IMG/VR virus record: IMGVR_UViG_3300033151_000180
Location: 1 to 26,264 of that record
Origin: a virus
Reading direction: 5' to 3' (one strand)
Length of the DNA: 26,264 nucleotides
Shown here: piece by piece, positions 23,095-26,264 of the stretch
How positions within the stretch are numbered: the stretch's first letter is position 1
How the letters are laid out: each line of letters begins with the position of its first letter
Notes under the pieces: generated by a model
The model's input: only the letters and a program-made list of their open reading frames with translations
The model's database searches: none
Told to the model about the DNA's origin: nothing
Translations under genes and position numbers: made by a program

Positions 23095-25598
23095 TAGCTG
23101 TTGTCGATCCAAATGTCGCCAACGGCTGGGCTACCCGGAGCCGCTGCCGCCACGGTGACAGTGACCGAAGTACCTGCCGAACCTGTTGCGCCGCTGTCGC
23201 CTTGTGGGCCTGCACCACCAGTCGCGCCATCGTCACCCTGTGGGCCTGCGCCGCCCGTCGCGCCCTGCGCTCCGTCGCCACCCTGTGGGCCTTCACCACC
23301 TGCGTTACCTGTATCGCCTTGTGGGCCGGGTTCACCTTGGGCACCGTCTCCGCCGTCGTCACCCTGCGGGCCAGCAACTGTACTTGGTGCGCCGGTTGCG
23401 CCCTGCGCTCCATCGCCGCCTTGGGTACCGGGAGCACCGTCCGCGCCTTGAGAACCTGTTCCGCCATCGTCACCCTGCGGGCCGGGTACGGTCGAGACCG
23501 CGCCTGTTGAACCCTGCGCTCCGGTGTCGCCTTGTGGGCCAGCGACCACTGAGTCCGCGCCAGTAGCACCTTGAGCACCATCCTCACCCTGCGGGCCTGC
23601 AACAGTCGATGGGCTACCTTGCGTACCCTGCGCTCCGTCAATTCCTTGCGGGCCGGGTACGGTTGAGGCAGCGCCTTGTGGGCCGGGAACAGTTGAGTCG
23701 GCACCCGTTACACCAATATCACCTTGGGCACCAGTGTCTCCGATCTCACCTTGGAAACCCTGCGGGCCTTGGGCACCTTCATCACCTTGGGCACCTTCAT
23801 CACCTTGGAAACCCTGCGGGCCTTGTGGGCCTGCAACCGGCTCGGCGCTTATGCGCCAGAACATTCTGACCTGCTGGTTGTTGCCCAGCGGTACCCCGGT
23901 CACATCGAAGCTCGCCACAGGTACTTCAAAAATATCCCCGTTCAAAACTGCGGGGCCGGTCACATCGTACTGCTCGGCGTTATTCACATCGCCGTCGTCA
24001 TGAATGTTCAGCCAATCAGTGGTGTCAATGTTCTCTAAGAACAGCGTCAGATCATCGCCGATCTGATCCGTTTTGTTGATGTACAACATGACGGCAAGGG
24101 CTGGGTCTACTCCGTTGCGAGAGATATACCCCGAGCCGGGTGTTGTGGTGGCAGCGTTGCTAGACCTGTAGTCAAATTCGTGTACGCCGAGCACTGACTT
24201 CGGTGTTCTCGGAACCCATAGGCCCAAGCCCACGTTCCATGTCAGAACCTGCCCGTCACTGTTGCCTGAAGTATCCACATCTGTGTGCGTTGTCAACGCG
24301 TGGGCAGCAGAGCCTGAACCTTCTTCTCCTTGAAAACCCTGCGGCCCCTGACTACCTTGCGCCCCTGTCGAGCCGTCGGCACCTTGTGGCCCCGCTACCG
24401 TCGAGTCGGCACCTTGATCACCTTGCGGCCCTGTCAGTCCTGTTGTGCCCTGCGGCCCCGGTACAGTTGAAGCCACACCTTGATAGCCCTGCGGGCCTGC
24501 TGGGCCTAAATCTCCATCGCCGTCAACACCATCCACGCCCTGCACACCAGTCGGGCCTTGTGCGCCAGTCGGGCCAGTTGCGCCAGTCGGGCCTGCGACT
24601 CCGGGGTTGCCCTGCGGGCCATGCACGCCTTGGAAACCCTGCGGGCCTTGGTCGCCCTCTTCGCCTTCAGCACCAATGGCATCGGGGTTGATCGCCCAGT
24701 TGCCGTTGCCGTCATAGACAAACAGCGTCGTACCCCAAGCGAGGTCGATAATAAAATGGTCGTCGATTTTATCAATTGTGTAGTCCGGGTTCTCCGGGTT
24801 ACGCAAGACATAACAGTATCGATTGATGCAGTTGCCGGACACGTCCAGCACTTCTGTGAAGTTGTCTTTCACCGGGTTGGCAGGGAGAACAATACCGATC
24901 ATATCGAACTCGGTGTTCACGCCATAGGGCGTGTTGCTCTTGGCATACAGGCTGGCTTCGGTGTAGACAAAATCAGAATTGATAAACCCCGGGCCACCGA
25001 GATTCTCGGTGTACGTGACCATGGAGTAAACATCAGATCGTAGGCACACCAGCTCCAGCTTGGAACCGGCAGGCATCTCAATATCTTCAGTAAACGGTAC
25101 GCCTTTGTGGATAACCTGAACACCGGAGTTGATGCTCTTGAAGCGGACAATCACAAGCCCGCCTGATTTCCTTCCGTTGTGAAGAACCACGGTACTCGCA
25201 GGTCGCCCACCAGTCAGATCGCAATGTTGAACGACAAGGTCAGGCGCGGTGAAAGTCAGTCGGGCGTTGCCGTTGGTGACTGTAACGTCGCCGGGAACAC
25301 CCAGCCAAATTCTGTCATTGATGGTCTGCGCGGCTGCGCCGATTACCCAACGTACGTTGGCCGCGTCCCATGATACTAAACACGGCACGCCGGTCTGGAA
25401 GAAATCCACTTCCGCCGGAACGTAATCATCTTCCATGTCCTGCCAACGAACAGCGGGAAAGTACCCGCTGCAGTCGTTAAGTGAAATCTCTACATGTTCT
25501 TGGTTTGGTTGGTCAGGAACCAACACGAAGCTATCTTGGTTTCTAAGGAGACCGTCGGTCACGCCGTCCGCTTGGATGCAATATCTTGTGGTGGCCAT
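23094..25598 (-). CDS. Collagen-like tail fibre protein, 834 residues
   Basis: Large fibre-type protein. Residues 1-308 are a non-repetitive beta-rich region, probably the virion-attachment part. Residues 309-428 form a Gly-X-Y collagen-like block dominated by GPQG, GFQG and GAQG. Residues 430-588 form a second globular domain. Residues 589-809 are a longer Gly-X-Y block. The last 25 residues end in '[14 protein letters not shown]'. The triplet is broken at intervals by an (S)TVxGPQG insert, for example at residues 376, 398, 634, 644, 663, 701 and 738. Collagen-like segments are common in phage fibres and form trimeric rods. The start is supported by GGAGG six bases before the ATG. The stop overlaps the next ATG (TAATG). 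The C-terminus looks cut short, because the 'GDIWID' motif normally leads into another module, and the next gene could supply it. Confidence 0.88.
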   Translation of the reverse strand: MATTRYCIQADGVTDGLLRNQDSFVLVPDQPNQEHVEISLNDCSGYFPAVRWQDMEDDYVPAEVDFFQTGVPCLVSWDAANVRWVIGAAAQTINDRIWLGVPGDVTVTNGNARLTFTAPDLVVQHCDLTGGRPASTVVLHNGRKSGGLVIVRFKSINSGVQVIHKGVPFTEDIEMPAGSKLELVCLRSDVYSMVTYTENLGGPGFINSDFVYTEASLYAKSNTPYGVNTEFDMIGIVLPANPVKDNFTEVLDVSGNCINRYCYVLRNPENPDYTIDKIDDHFIIDLAWGTTLFVYDGNGNWAINPDAIGAEGEEGDQGPQGFQGVHGPQGNPGVAGPTGATGPTGAQGPTGVQGVDGVDGDGDLGPAGPQGYQGVASTVPGPQGTTGLTGPQGDQGADSTVAGPQGADGSTGAQGSQGPQGFQGEEGSGSAAHALTTHTDVDTSGNSDGQVLTWNVGLGLWVPRTPKSVLGVHEFDYRSSNAATTTPGSGYISRNGVDPALAVMLYINKTDQIGDDLTLFLENIDTTDWLNIHDDGDVNNAEQYDVTGPAVLNGDIFEVPVASFDVTGVPLGNNQQVRMFWRISAEPVAGPQGPQGFQGDEGAQGDEGAQGPQGFQGEIGDTGAQGDIGVTGADSTVPGPQGAASTVPGPQGIDGAQGTQGSPSTVAGPQGEDGAQGATGADSVVAGPQGDTGAQGSTGAVSTVPGPQGDDGGTGSQGADGAPGTQGGDGAQGATGAPSTVAGPQGDDGGDGAQGEPGPQGDTGNAGGEGPQGGDGAQGATGGAGPQGDDGATGGAGPQGDSGATGSAGTSVTVTVAAAAPGSPAVGDIWIDNS
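23172..23834 (-). repeat. Collagen-like repeat block, long
   Basis: Encodes residues 589-809 of the 834-residue fibre: Gly-X-Y triplets, mainly GPQ, GAQ and GDD types, with STV breaks. Two exact copies of a 23-base element (CCTTGGAAACCCTGCGGGCC plus three bases on the plus strand) lie at its upstream end, at 23749-23771 and 23803-23825. Confidence 0.85.
24315..24674 (-). repeat. Collagen-like repeat block, short
   Basis: Encodes residues 309-428 of the 834-residue fibre, with [16 protein letters not shown] and GPQG runs. Contains another exact copy of the 23-base element at 24628-24650. Confidence 0.85.
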
Positions 25599-25625
25599 GC
25601 CTTTCCTCCGTAGGTTCCTACAATA

Positions 25626-26264
25626 CTAGCGTAAAGTAGATGCTCCGTACACTCCCGGCTTCAGCGCACCTAATGTGAAGTGTAGGTATGCCAACTTGTT
25701 CTCTTCGTGCCATTTCGAAGGGAACCAAGTGTAGCTTCGGTGCCGAATAAACTTACAGGTTGGTTCGCCAGCGTGGCTGCCCAAGAACTTGTGCTGGTTT
25801 GCTTCAGTGTAATAATTAACTGACCAGTCATTCCAACCGGACTTGTGGCTCGGGTCGCCCCAAGCTCCCAAACCTTCCGTACTCGGCGTGTTGGCAATAA
25901 ACATCCCGCCGGGGACGAGTACGCGGTGGATTTCTTCCATGATACCGACCACGCATTGTCCGGCAAAGTGGCGGCAATCGACGCCCTTGCACGGTTCCAT
26001 GTGCTCTAGGAAATCCTGCGCGAACACAGCCGTCACAGAATTATCCTCCAGCGGGATTCCAAACCTTAAATCATGATCTATGTCTGCGCCCTTGTAAGCG
26101 ATTGTCAACCTGTTGGGAGTGTCTTTGCATCCTCCCAACTCGACGACAGGTAGGCCGGTGCGCTTGGACTCGGCCTCAATAAGCTGTACCAGATTCCTGT
26201 CGCCAAGGGCGCTGGAGGTACGCTGGATTTCCTTGACATTATTTAGCCAAGTGTTGGAGCCGTC
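25626..26264 (-). CDS. SAM-dependent methyltransferase, 5' end outside the window
   Basis: The frame is open to the window edge, so only the C-terminal 212 or so residues are visible. A TTG at 26138 could be taken as a start, but the 42 codons above it (26264-26139) are open and protein-like, so the gene almost certainly begins outside. The fold reads as a class I (Methyltransf_11-like) methyltransferase: a degenerate motif I 'VVELGGC', an acidic strand 'YKGADIDHDLR', then 'DNSVTAVFAQDFLEHM' and 'EEIHRVLVPGGMFIANTPS', which match the post-I region and motifs II-III of the family. The usual glycine-rich GxGxG loop is reduced to GGC. It sits 27 bases upstream of the first fibre gene. It might methylate a sugar, a virion component or a small substrate; the substrate cannot be read from the sequence. 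The methyltransferase fold is fairly sure, the role is not. Confidence 0.75.
   Translation of the reverse strand, partial: DGSNTWLNNVKEIQRTSSALGDRNLVQLIEAESKRTGLPVVELGGCKDTPNRLTIAYKGADIDHDLRFGIPLEDNSVTAVFAQDFLEHMEPCKGVDCRHFAGQCVVGIMEEIHRVLVPGGMFIANTPSTEGLGAWGDPSHKSGWNDWSVNYYTEANQHKFLGSHAGEPTCKFIRHRSYTWFPSKWHEENKLAYLHFTLGALKPGVYGASTLR

Noticed and set aside
20992-24674. CRISPR-like array because of dense short repeats
   Set aside because: The repeats are in frame, code Gly-X-Y triplets and have no unique spacers of constant length.
20611-25598. Diversity-generating retroelement acting on the fibres, as in BPP-1
   Set aside because: No reverse transcriptase, template repeat or C-type-lectin variable end was seen in this window.
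25599-25625. Hairpin (GTAGG-AA-CCTAC) before the first fibre gene
   Set aside because: The loop would be only two bases and the stem five, so a stable structure is unlikely.
1-26264. tRNA genes or insertion sequences
   Set aside because: No cloverleaf-like segment, CCA-type end, transposase or terminal inverted repeat was found, and genes cover nearly all the window.

Overview
The window is the late structural module of a tailed dsDNA phage or prophage. All supported genes lie on the minus strand and are read from high to low coordinates. There is no tape-measure gene. Instead there is an N4-gp56-type major capsid protein, a small adaptor, a tail hub of about 1,080 residues, and a set of ejection-type proteins that ends in a large lytic transglycosylase protein. 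This points to podovirus morphology, with a gene order like the large-portal podoviruses of the BPP-1/Bcep22 type. The late order of terminase, portal, scaffold, capsid, adaptor, hub and ejection proteins is intact. The host is probably Gram-negative, judging from the lipobox lipoprotein and the transglycosylase, but no gene here identifies it.

Layout in transcription order. (1) 26264-25626: 3' part of a SAM-dependent methyltransferase that enters from outside the window. (2) 25598-20611: host-recognition block with two collagen-like (Gly-X-Y) fibre genes on either side of a non-collagenous fibre-type gene. (3) 20599-19878: a 163-residue protein of unknown role and a small lipoprotein. (4) 19878-15108: DNA packaging genes (small terminase, large terminase, portal), chained by 1-4 base stop/start overlaps. 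(5) 15111-12740: a 68-residue helical protein, the scaffold and the capsid protein, followed by a clear intrinsic-terminator-like hairpin at 12694-12716. (6) 12665-7865: a protein of unknown role, the head-tail adaptor and the tail hub. (7) 7861-3466: five proteins typical of the ejection or internal-virion set, including a GNAT-fold protein and a Gly/Ala-rich membrane-active candidate. (8) 3462-1: a very large protein that starts with a lytic transglycosylase domain. It is broken by three apparent single-base insertions and is still open at the window edge.

How it fits together: the terminase fills a procapsid built by scaffold and capsid protein through the portal. Adaptor and hub close the head and form the short tail. 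Collagen-like fibres contact the host. The ejection proteins and the transglycosylase protein would open a path through the envelope, and the GNAT-like domains may modify host or virion targets.

The most interesting points are the transglycosylase/GNAT protein with two GNAT-like copies, one lacking its acetyl-CoA loop; a likely split fibre gene at 23094; modular collagen fibres with regular breaks in the triplet; the lipoprotein next to the fibre genes; and a shared C-terminal motif in two adjacent ejection proteins. Every gap between genes is under 80 bases, so there is no stretch over 300 bases without a gene. I saw no tRNA, rRNA, CRISPR array, insertion sequence, integrase or reverse transcriptase.
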